Source of the DNA: UBA11663 sp049616325
Lineage (GTDB): Bacteria; Bacteroidota; Bacteroidia; Flavobacteriales_D; Sanyastnellaceae
NCBI GenBank assembly: GCA_049616325.1
Contig: JBMZHG010000002.1
Coordinates: 62,001 to 126,000 of the forward strand
DNA length: 64,000 nt
Direction: 5' to 3'
Below are positions 52,005-59,234 of the stretch, in pieces. A program made the position numbers and the translations under genes. Below the pieces are notes generated by a model. It was given only the letters and a program-made list of their open reading frames with translations. It made no database searches and was not told where the DNA came from. Numbering within the stretch: the first letter of the stretch is position 1; every line of letters begins with the position of its first letter.

Positions 52005-55000
52005 TCAATGTGCCGCCAAGGCCACCAAGCATCGATCGACTCCCTTGCCGCCCTTGGTAAGGTTGCGCCAGGCGAAGACGGCAACGTAGGTTCCCGGAGG
52101 CAGAACCCCGCCTTGGTCGTCTTCACCATGCCACATCCACTGGAAGGGTTCGCCGGCCCAGAAGGATTGGTTTTCGTTCATGGGCGACCACCCCCTCGGG
52201 TTGACGATGCCGTATTCTGTTTCGTAGACGTCGCCCACGGTGGGAGGAGTCCACGTGATTTGCACAACGTCCGAACCTGTTGCCCCGCCGGGTTGAAGGG
52301 TTCTCGGGGAACAGGTCAAGTTGCCGTTGACGGCAGAGGTCACCCCAACGTCTGCGTTGTTTGGCAGCCCGGGCGAAGCGCGCATGTGGGCGGGCGAAGA
52401 AGTCCAAACGTCTGTTCCCGCCAAGTTGATCAAAGACCTTCCTTTGCGGTCGGTGACCCACGGACTGTGCGCCAGCAAAGACAGGTCGAGCAACGCTTCT
52501 CCTTCGGGCGTGCGCAAGTTGAGTACCCGGTCTCCGTGCAGGGAGGGAACGTCTGCCGGCAGGCATCGTCCTGCCGCGCTTTCCACCCACCTGGGGCAGG
52601 TGGCCAAGCACGTTTCTTCGGCTTCCGCGACCCACCACGTCACCTCACTCACGGGAACAAAATCTCCGGCCGTGGCCCACGGGTCGGAACTCCAAATCCA
52701 ATCACGCATCCACGACCCTGTGCTTGCCCCCCTCCATTCCACAAAGGACCCAAATCCCTCCGACGATTCCGTCAGCACTTCATTCCAAACGGGAAGTTCC
52801 GAGGGTTGCGGGCCTTGGTCCCAAGAGGCTGCCGGGAACGACCACGAATCGTCAAAAATGTGACGAGGACCGCGCGGGAGAGAATCCGGACCCCAATCGG
52901 CAACGGCAAGCAAGACCCCGCGATGCCAACGCGGCACCCAGCGTGTTTGCGGGTTCCAGTCCTGCGCCCGCAAGCGTCCAAGGTCCCCGCCGGCAGGGAC
53001 TTTCACGGCCCACTTCCCGTCCCAAACGCCCCACGCAAGGGGGAGAGACGGGCCGTCGAGGGGAATGTCGGATTCGTCACCGTCACCGTCAGGGTGGTCG
53101 TTCCAGCCTGCCGGAGTTCCCGTAACCGTTCCGGGAGACATGCCGAGCGGAAGCGGTGCCGACCGCCACATCTCCGGGCCCGGTGCCAATCCGGACTGGC
53201 CGAACTTGACCTCCGTTGGAAGCTTTTCCAAACTTCGGCCTTCGCTTTCCGCCCGGCTTGAACTGTGGCTGCACACGCTGTACTCTTCGGAAGCAATCAA
53301 GTTGCCCCACGCATCCGTGAGCGTGGCCGTTCCCGCGGCATTGGAGAACCGAAGCGCAGGGATGGTTTCCCAAATCACCTTCGTCGAGTCTCGCCACCAA
53401 GCGGATCCCATCCACGAGAGAAATCGTTCCCTCGGCATCGAAGATTGGACCAAACAGGTTTGGGGAGGCCACGGTCGCCCGTGCCATTCCAAGGTGTCGA
53501 TGCTCACGTTGGTCCATTCCGCGAATTCAGCCTGGGCGACCGGATGCGTCGAGGCCAAGATCTCAGTCAACACCACGTCACCCGAGAGGGGAGGTCGGTA
53601 GGCGCCCCACATCATGTCCCAGTGGACCCAAGTCAGGGTAGGGGTGCAAAGTGTCCCTGGATGGACCAAAAGTCGAACGGGACCCTCCCAAGCTTCATGC
53701 CAGGCGGACATCCAAGCAGGTTCTCCGTTGTCCCATGAAAACCAAGGAACCAAGGTGTCGGTCGTGGTGGCGTGTTTCGCGGCGATGTTAGGCGGATTTT
53801 CAGGATGCCATGCCGGGCTGGCGTCCCACTCGACCAACCCGTTGGGAGTGCGTTTGATGTTTAGGTAAGGGAATGGCGAAAGGCTGGGCGCGCTCTCCAA
53901 CACGGATGCTGTGCCGGGGGAGGCTCCCTCGGGGTCGGGCATCCAATTCTCAGGGTGATCGCACGCCGCGGGAGAGGTGCACGAAAGGCTCACCCCGTCC
54001 TGTGGGATGTCCTGCCACCACGTTGCGTAAAACTGAAGGTCCTCAATCAACCCCCCTGGGCCGTGCAGCGCCACGCGCTCGCCTTCGTCCCGAAGTCCCG
54101 ACCACCCCGTGGCCTTCAACACCCAGAGGTCGATTGAATTCAGGGTTGTGTCGAGCCAGGGTGCACTGGCGTCTGCAATCACGAACCGGATGCCGGGCGG
54201 GATGAGCCCGTGTTCAGGACGCCTGACCCAAACAAGGGGATGGAGATCTCCGCTGTCTTCGAGGTGCAGCTGTTGGGGGTCCAGCGCGAGCTCGGAGACG
54301 TTCATGACTTCGAGGTAGGACGACTCCGGGGCGTGAATCGCGGGGGTGGGGTCCGCCAAAATTTCGGTGAACGCGAGGTCTCCCCATTCCAGAAGGGAGG
54401 TTCCGTCGCGCCAAAGCACCGTCGAGGTGCTGTCCATCTTGGCCAGGACCGAGGAACCCGGGCTGACGGGGCAGGGCAGGTTCCAACGCCAGACGTTTTC
54501 GCAGGTGGTTTCAGTGGCATGTGGGCTGACCGTCGGAAAGGGTTCGGGGTCGCAGGTCAGCCGGAATTCGACAGCTGTGGGCGTGTCGGGCGGGGGCCAG
54601 GCCGTGCCTTCGACCTGCAACGAGTCGACGAGGACGAGACGGGTAAGGGGCGCGGGAACCGACGGTTCAAAGGGGTCGGTCGGGTTGGTCATGGAACCCG
54701 AGACTGTCGGCCGCCAACCAAACGTCCAACGATCGCCCTGACTTGACGTGTGATTCACCTCGATGCCGACGCATGGCATGCGGGTCAACGGAGGACCCGC
54801 GACCGTGTCAATCCAGGTTGCACTTCGAAGGGCTTCGTCCCGGGCTTGGACCTTCCACCGCCCGTTGGCCGACCACGACCAGGTCGCGTTCAAGGCAAAG
54901 GGGTCGGACCAGGCGTGGCAGGAGGGAGGCACGATCCAACTTGCCAAGTTGGGAGCGTGGCACTCGAGGGGGTCCTCCGAACCGGTTTGGCCGGCTGAAA

Positions 55001-55478
55001 GACCCCCGGTTCCGTCGAGCCACCCCGCTTGCATCGACGACGCAAGAAGGAAGGCTGACTCTTGGGGGTCGTCGGCAGGAGGGGCTGCCCAATACAGCGA
55101 ACTCCTGTTGGAAGCCGATCCAGACACCTCTTGCACCCATCGGACTTCGGCCGCCCACCCCTCGAAATTTCCGGGATCGCCAACCGCGGGGACTTCCCAA
55201 AGGGAATCGACAGGGCACCCCCACAGGATTTGCGTGCCTGCGTTGGGGGCGTTCAGTTTCCACGAAGCAACGAGGGAGTCCGCAGTGTCATTTGGGGTGG
55301 CGGGTTCCCAAACTTGGGCAGTCCCACACCACACCAACTCGTCTTGAGTCCAGGTGGAAAAGGCGTCGGTTTGGCTTGGAGCGGCACTCCAAAGGCCCCA
55401 CATGCAAGTTGCCAAAACGACGCTTTTCCTTCCCGCCAAGGCCGCACCAAATCGGCCCGTTCCACATCCTCTCTTCAT
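52005..55478 (-). CDS. Giant tryptophan-rich secreted protein with lamin-tail domains
   Basis: A 1157-residue exported protein. A signal peptide (VVLATCMWGLWSAAPSQ) is followed by a long region without a named domain. Two lamin-tail-like segments are visible, opening LAFTEILADPTPAI..PESSYLEVMN (about 360) and VVLTEILASTHPVAQAEFAEW (about 650). The C-terminus WMWHGEDDQGGVLPPGTYVAVFAW is FlgD/gliding-CTD-like, as in other T9SS-exported lamin-tail proteins. By my count about 78 residues (nearly 7%) are Trp, far above normal, spread through the whole length. The function is unknown; surface location is inferred. It heads a six-gene leftward operon. GAGGTTTG ends five bases before the ATG. Confidence 0.82.
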   Translation of the reverse strand: MKRGCGTGRFGAALAGRKSVVLATCMWGLWSAAPSQTDAFSTWTQDELVWCGTAQVWEPATPNDTADSLVASWKLNAPNAGTQILWGCPVDSLWEVPAVGDPGNFEGWAAEVRWVQEVSGSASNRSSLYWAAPPADDPQESAFLLASSMQAGWLDGTGGLSAGQTGSEDPLECHAPNLASWIVPPSCHAWSDPFALNATWSWSANGRWKVQARDEALRSATWIDTVAGPPLTRMPCVGIEVNHTSSQGDRWTFGWRPTVSGSMTNPTDPFEPSVPAPLTRLVLVDSLQVEGTAWPPPDTPTAVEFRLTCDPEPFPTVSPHATETTCENVWRWNLPCPVSPGSSVLAKMDSTSTVLWRDGTSLLEWGDLAFTEILADPTPAIHAPESSYLEVMNVSELALDPQQLHLEDSGDLHPLVWVRRPEHGLIPPGIRFVIADASAPWLDTTLNSIDLWVLKATGWSGLRDEGERVALHGPGGLIEDLQFYATWWQDIPQDGVSLSCTSPAACDHPENWMPDPEGASPGTASVLESAPSLSPFPYLNIKRTPNGLVEWDASPAWHPENPPNIAAKHATTTDTLVPWFSWDNGEPAWMSAWHEAWEGPVRLLVHPGTLCTPTLTWVHWDMMWGAYRPPLSGDVVLTEILASTHPVAQAEFAEWTNVSIDTLEWHGRPWPPQTCLVQSSMPRERFLSWMGSAWWRDSTKVIWETIPALRFSNAAGTATLTDAWGNLIASEEYSVCSHSSSRAESEGRSLEKLPTEVKFGQSGLAPGPEMWRSAPLPLGMSPGTVTGTPAGWNDHPDGDGDESDIPLDGPSLPLAWGVWDGKWAVKVPAGGDLGRLRAQDWNPQTRWVPRWHRGVLLAVADWGPDSLPRGPRHIFDDSWSFPAASWDQGPQPSELPVWNEVLTESSEGFGSFVEWRGASTGSWMRDWIWSSDPWATAGDFVPVSEVTWWVAEAEETCLATCPRWVESAAGRCLPADVPSLHGDRVLNLRTPEGEALLDLSLLAHSPWVTDRKGRSLINLAGTDVWTSSPAHMRASPGLPNNADVGVTSAVNGNLTCSPRTLQPGGATGSDVVQITWTPPTVGDVYETEYGIVNPRGWSPMNENQSFWAGEPFQWMWHGEDDQGGVLPPGTYVAVFAWRNLTKGGKGVDRCLVALAAH

Positions 55479-55483
55479 CTCGG

Positions 55484-55500
55484 CAAACCTCGTATTTTCG
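55484..55500. promoter_or_regulatory. Divergent promoter elements, lamin-tail operon / asd
   Basis: Minus strand GAGGTTTG (55491 to 55484, one mismatch) ends five bases before the lamin-tail gene ATG. Plus strand TATTTTCG (55493-55500, a full match to TAnnTT(T/C)G) lies 60 bases before the asd ATG, giving asd a leader of about 55 bases. Confidence 0.5.
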
Positions 55501-55560
55501 CAGGGTCGCGACCAAACCGCCAGTCAACTGAACCGGCACGTCCACAAACTGCCTGAACCC

Positions 55561-56574
55561 ATGAATTCGAACCTCGCACCGTTAAACGTTGCCGTGGTGG
55601 GCGCCACCGGAATGGTGGGCCGCACGATGCTCGACGTCCTTGAAGCCCGAAACTTTCCCGTAGAAAACCTCTTGCCCGTGGCCTCTTCGCGCTCCGTGGG
55701 CACGACCGTCACGTTTCGCGGCGAGGATGTGACGGTGATCTCGATCGAAGAAGCTTTGGCCTCGCGACCGCACGTGGCGCTGTTTTCTGCTGGGGGGGAA
55801 TTGAGCCTGGAGTGGGCGCCCAAATTCGCCGCAGCAGGAACCACTGTCGTGGACAACAGCAGCGCCTGGCGCATGTCGGAAAAGCACAAGCTGGTGGTTC
55901 CGGAAGTGAACGGGGAGGTGATTGGCGACGAAGATTTGGTCATCGCCAACCCCAATTGCACCACCATGCAACTGGTGATGTGCCTCAAGCCACTTCACGA
56001 CCGTTGGAACATCGAACGCGGCGTGGTCAACACCTACCAGAGCGTCACAGGGACGGGTCAAGCGGCGGTGGCGCAACTCGAAGCTGAGCGGCGCGGCGAA
56101 GAAGGCACGGGGGTGTATCCCCATCCCATCGACAAAAACTGCTTGCCCCATTGCGACACGTTTCAAGACAACGGGTACACCCGTGAGGAGATGAAGGTCC
56201 ACCACGAGACCAAAAAAATCATGGGCGACGACGGCATACAGTTGTCTTGCACGGCAGTTCGCGTGCCCGTGGTGGGTGGTCACAGCGAGGCGGTGTACGT
56301 CGAATTCACAAAGGACTTTGAGATGGATGCGGTTCGAGAAGCGCTTGCGGGCTTCCCAGGTGTGGTCTTGGAAGATCGCCCCGAAGAGTTGGTGTACCCG
56401 ATGCCCCGAAACGCTCATGGAAAAGACGAAGTGTTTGTGGGTCGCTTGAGGAGAGATCTCGGAAACCCACGTGGGTTGCACCTCTGGATTGTGGCGGACA
56501 ACCTGAGAAAGGGCGCCGCTACGAACACCGTCCAAATCGCCGAGCACCTTCACCGCGCAGGCCGCTGGTCTTGA
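55561..56574 (+). CDS. asd: Aspartate-semialdehyde dehydrogenase
   Basis: NADPH-dependent enzyme that reduces aspartyl phosphate to aspartate semialdehyde, leading to lysine/DAP, threonine and methionine. The 337-residue protein has the Rossmann start VAVVGATGMVGRTMLDVLEA, the catalytic Cys133 in NPNCTTMQLV, the QSVTGTGQAA segment, and the active-site His region VPVVGGHSEAV. The ATG at 55561 is the natural family start. A strong hairpin terminator follows at 56581-56610. Confidence 0.97.
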   Translation: MNSNLAPLNVAVVGATGMVGRTMLDVLEARNFPVENLLPVASSRSVGTTVTFRGEDVTVISIEEALASRPHVALFSAGGELSLEWAPKFAAAGTTVVDNSSAWRMSEKHKLVVPEVNGEVIGDEDLVIANPNCTTMQLVMCLKPLHDRWNIERGVVNTYQSVTGTGQAAVAQLEAERRGEEGTGVYPHPIDKNCLPHCDTFQDNGYTREEMKVHHETKKIMGDDGIQLSCTAVRVPVVGGHSEAVYVEFTKDFEMDAVREALAGFPGVVLEDRPEELVYPMPRNAHGKDEVFVGRLRRDLGNPRGLHLWIVADNLRKGAATNTVQIAEHLHRAGRWS

Positions 56575-56580
56575 GCCGGC

Positions 56581-56610
56581 AGGTTTCTCCCGACGGAGTG
56601 AAACCTTTTT
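56581..56610 (+). terminator. Rho-independent terminator of asd
   Basis: AGGTTTC (56581-56587) pairs with GAAACCT (56600-56606), with a further short inner stem, and is followed by TTTT. It lies seven bases after the asd stop. Confidence 0.75.
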
Positions 56611-56623
56611 GAAAAGACCTCCG

Positions 56624-56631
56624 TATCTTTG
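56624..56631 (+). promoter_or_regulatory. Promoter element of tRNA-Thr
   Basis: TATCTTTG, a perfect TAnnTTTG, ends 21 bases before the mature 5' end of the tRNA. Because a tRNA has no start codon, this supports the element as a transcription signal. Confidence 0.7.
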
Positions 56632-56652
56632 CCGACCCTGAACGCAGGATTC

Positions 56653-56728
<76 letters not shown>

Positions 56729-56751
56729 AGGCCCCCAAAGGCCGTTCAATC

Positions 56752-56778
56752 AAGCCCCACTCGAGAGTGGGGCTTTTT
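56752..56778 (+). terminator. Rho-independent terminator after tRNA-Thr
   Basis: AAGCCCCACTC and GAGTGGGGCTT form a stem with a short loop, followed by TTT. It lies 24 bases after the tRNA. Confidence 0.9.
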
Positions 56779-56895
56779 GATTTTCAGGGAATTAGGTCGG
56801 TTGTTCATACTGCCATGTGGACAGAACCTCTGTCCAGAGGAGGGCGCGAGCACGACGGTCCGCGTTCTTGCGGTACAAACCTTTCAATCTCTCCG

Positions 56896-57462
56896 ATGAA
56901 AAAATTCTTGTTTGCTGCTTGTGCAGCCTTGATGAGCCTGACGATGTCGGCTCAACAAAATGCCCACGCTGTCAAGGCCAATCCGCTTGGCTTCTTCGTG
57001 GGTCAGTATCAATTTGGGTACGAACATGCCCTGAACGACAACATCAGTGTACAGCTCTCCGCGGGCTTCATCGGGGGCACCTCCGAAGGCACCCTCTCTG
57101 AGGACAGCGTGGAGGTGGCCTCGGCACCCTACAAGAAGACGGGCTTCATTGCCATTCCCGAAGTGCGATTTTACCCAGGTGGAAACGCGTGCGAAGGATT
57201 CTACATCGCGGCGTTGGGCCGCTTCCGCAGCGCCACGACTGTGAACGACACAGACGAGGTAATCCTGGAGCGAAGTGCCAACGGAGGTGCAGTGGTCCTC
57301 GGATATCAAAAAGCCAACGACGGCTACATGGTGGACTTCTTCATTGGGCCTCAATACAAGGCGGTGAGTTCTTCGGGAACGTTGGAGGAGGCCTCCTCGT
57401 TCTTCACAAGCGACAACCCGATGGGGGTGCGACTCGGCGTCAACATCGGTTTTGGATGGTGA
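56896..57462 (+). CDS. Outer-membrane beta-barrel protein (DUF3575-like)
   Basis: A 188-residue protein with a signal peptide (KKFLFAACAALMSLTMSAQ) and a mature part of alternating beta strands (GFFVGQYQFGYEHAL, VQLSAGFIGG, IPEVRFYPGG, GFYIAALGRFRS, GGAVVLGYQ, VDFFIGPQYKAV) ending GVRLGVNIGFGW, the terminal Trp being typical of barrels. This is the plan of small outer-membrane barrels of the DUF3575 kind. The function is unknown. It is monocistronic, followed by a terminator 34 bases after its stop. Confidence 0.82.
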   Translation: MKKFLFAACAALMSLTMSAQQNAHAVKANPLGFFVGQYQFGYEHALNDNISVQLSAGFIGGTSEGTLSEDSVEVASAPYKKTGFIAIPEVRFYPGGNACEGFYIAALGRFRSATTVNDTDEVILERSANGGAVVLGYQKANDGYMVDFFIGPQYKAVSSSGTLEEASSFFTSDNPMGVRLGVNIGFGW

Positions 57463-57495
57463 GCTGACCCTCTCTAACCTGCAACTTGAAACTGG

Positions 57496-57523
57496 AAAGC
57501 CCCGCCAATTGGTGGGGCTTTTT
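57496..57523 (+). terminator. Rho-independent terminator
   Basis: AAAGCCCCGCC and GGTGGGGCTTTTT form a strong stem around AATT with a T tract, 33 bases after the stop of the outer-membrane protein gene. Confidence 0.92.
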
Positions 57524-57602
57524 CTGTCCCTCGCGACTTTGGATGCGACCCGCGAGTCACCGCACGCGTGGCGTGACTACCTTTCGAAAAAATCGCATTC
57601 GC

Positions 57603-58613
57603 ATGACTTTGAACCTTGCCTCCCTTTGGACTGCGGCGTTTTGTGCAGCCTTCTTTTCTTTTCAACCGGCGTTGACCCAAGCCCAAAGCGACGTCCCCTG
57701 GCTCGGGTTGGTGGCCGAGGTGGAACACACCGAAGGCGAACTCGCCGGAATGACGACCTACCGGCTCTACCTGTACACGCCCAACACGGACGACTTTGTG
57801 GTCAGTTGTTCCGGCGACGACGAAAACCCTTGGCTGCTGTCAAGCACGTCGCAACCCGCGTGGTTCCAGCACGAACTTGCCACAACGGCACTTGCAACGG
57901 ACATCAACCCAGCGTTTTTCCCCACCTTTCCTGAGTTCGCGTACGACAGCTGGCTGACCATAGGGGCAGAAGACAACACGGCTGCGACCGACGTCATCGA
58001 CCTTGCGGACCCCGAGTACGACGCCTTCGCCATCTTCGAGGCCGGCGAAAACGTGGCGGTCAACACCCCGGTTGGCAACGCGTGGTTTGTGCTTCCTGTG
58101 CCTGCCAATGTGGAAGCCGTTTCAGGCGAAGACATGCGGGTTCTCGTGGCGCAGCTCACCACGAGTGGCGAGATTTCAGGCCAAATCCAATGCCAGGTCT
58201 TCCTCAACGGCAGCAACCAAGATGAATTCCGTGAAGTTCTGCCCATTCTCACGGCCTGCAACGATCCCGAAGCCCTCAACTACGAGCCGTTGTCGTACAG
58301 CGCTGACGGGTGCGAGTACTCCGAGGTGGACCGCGTGCTGGACTTGGTGACCACCCACGAATTGGAGGCTTTCCCCTCGCCCGCAACCACGGTTGCCACA
58401 ATCACCTTCCCGGCACATCTTGGCGCCCGTTTGGCAGGTGCTGAGCTTCGTGCCACGGGTCTGGACGGACGTCTCGTCGGTTCATGGCCCATTCAATCTT
58501 CCGTGGAGCGCATCGACGTTTCCGGCCTCGCAGCGGGTCAGTACGTGTTGACGGTGGCAGGCTTCGAAGACGCTACGATTCGCTTCCAGGGAGACCTGGT
58601 TGTGACGAAGTGA
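57603..58613 (+). CDS. Secreted T9SS cargo protein of unknown function
   Basis: A 336-residue exported protein. A signal peptide (MTLNLASLWTAAFCAAFFSF) leads to a novel-looking domain (about 28-225) with GMTTYRLY and VSCSGDDENPW. One ACNDPEALNYEPLSYSADGC motif of the kind seen repeatedly in Flavobacteriales surface proteins follows (about 232-251), and the C-terminus is a type A T9SS sorting domain (LEAFPSPATTVATITF ... GLAAGQYVLTV). The N-terminal domain is shared with the truncated gene at 1-256. The ATG at 57603 is set by the signal peptide. TACCTTTC, a one-mismatch element, ends 17 bases upstream. No enzymatic motif is visible. Confidence 0.85.
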   Translation: MTLNLASLWTAAFCAAFFSFQPALTQAQSDVPWLGLVAEVEHTEGELAGMTTYRLYLYTPNTDDFVVSCSGDDENPWLLSSTSQPAWFQHELATTALATDINPAFFPTFPEFAYDSWLTIGAEDNTAATDVIDLADPEYDAFAIFEAGENVAVNTPVGNAWFVLPVPANVEAVSGEDMRVLVAQLTTSGEISGQIQCQVFLNGSNQDEFREVLPILTACNDPEALNYEPLSYSADGCEYSEVDRVLDLVTTHELEAFPSPATTVATITFPAHLGARLAGAELRATGLDGRLVGSWPIQSSVERIDVSGLAAGQYVLTVAGFEDATIRFQGDLVVTK

Positions 58614-58656
58614 TTCGGCCAGACGGGCGCGAGCCCTGAATCGCGCGGATCGAGCC

Positions 58657-59190
58657 TCAGCGGATGTCGTCTCCCACACGGAAGGCGATGTCGCTGAGGC
58701 TTTTTCGTGCCTTCGCTCCGGGCACATGACCCTCCGGAACGCGGCCCACGGCCAAAAGAGAGACTGCCCGCAGGTGATCGGGCAGGCCGAGCAAGGAGCT
58801 GAACGCATCACGGTCGAAGCCTCCCGCCTGCATGCTCGCCAGCCCTGCTTCGGTGAATGCGAGTTCCATCGCACCTACCGCCATGCCGACGCCGAGCAAG
58901 GCGGCGTGGTCGGTTTCTCCTGTTTTTTCCAGGACGGTGCTTGCCATGACACCCACGATGGCGCCGGCGTCCTTCATCCAGGAGCGGTTCGCTTCAACAG
59001 CCGTCTCCAGAAGCGCGTCGAATGCCTCTTCGCCACGCAACGCGACGACGAATCGCCACGGTTGGTTGTTGTACGAAGAACTGCTGAGGCGCGCCGCTTC
59101 AAATCCGTTGGCGAGGTCATCCCACGTCAGTGCAGATCCGTCAAAGGCGCGCGGGCTGTGCCGCTTGGAGGCGAGGTCGAGAAGGCTCAT
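58657..59190 (-). CDS. Nitroreductase family protein
   Basis: A 177-residue FMN-dependent oxidoreductase of the nitroreductase fold. It has KRHSPRAFDGSALTWDDL (the Arg/Ser FMN-binding start), AARLSSSSYNNQPWRFVV (FMN phosphate loop), and GVGMAVGAMELAFTEAGLASMQAGGFD with LRAVSLLAVG towards the C-terminus. It belongs to the short subgroup (HBN1/TdsD-like) and is not close to the IYD-like protein at 11898-12635. The substrate is unknown. It is transcribed in the same direction as metG, 44 bases downstream of it, possibly as its second gene. Confidence 0.85.
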   Translation of the reverse strand: MSLLDLASKRHSPRAFDGSALTWDDLANGFEAARLSSSSYNNQPWRFVVALRGEEAFDALLETAVEANRSWMKDAGAIVGVMASTVLEKTGETDHAALLGVGMAVGAMELAFTEAGLASMQAGGFDRDAFSSLLGLPDHLRAVSLLAVGRVPEGHVPGAKARKSLSDIAFRVGDDIR

Positions 59191-59234
59191 GGCCAACAGA
59201 ACAGGGAAGGGCGAAAGGTTGTTCGCCTGCGGCG

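Noticed and set aside
56881..56896. Shorter upstream frames and alternative starts (56767) for the outer-membrane protein
   Set aside because: The signal peptide begins at 56896. The upstream extension crosses the end of the tRNA terminator and has no conserved features.
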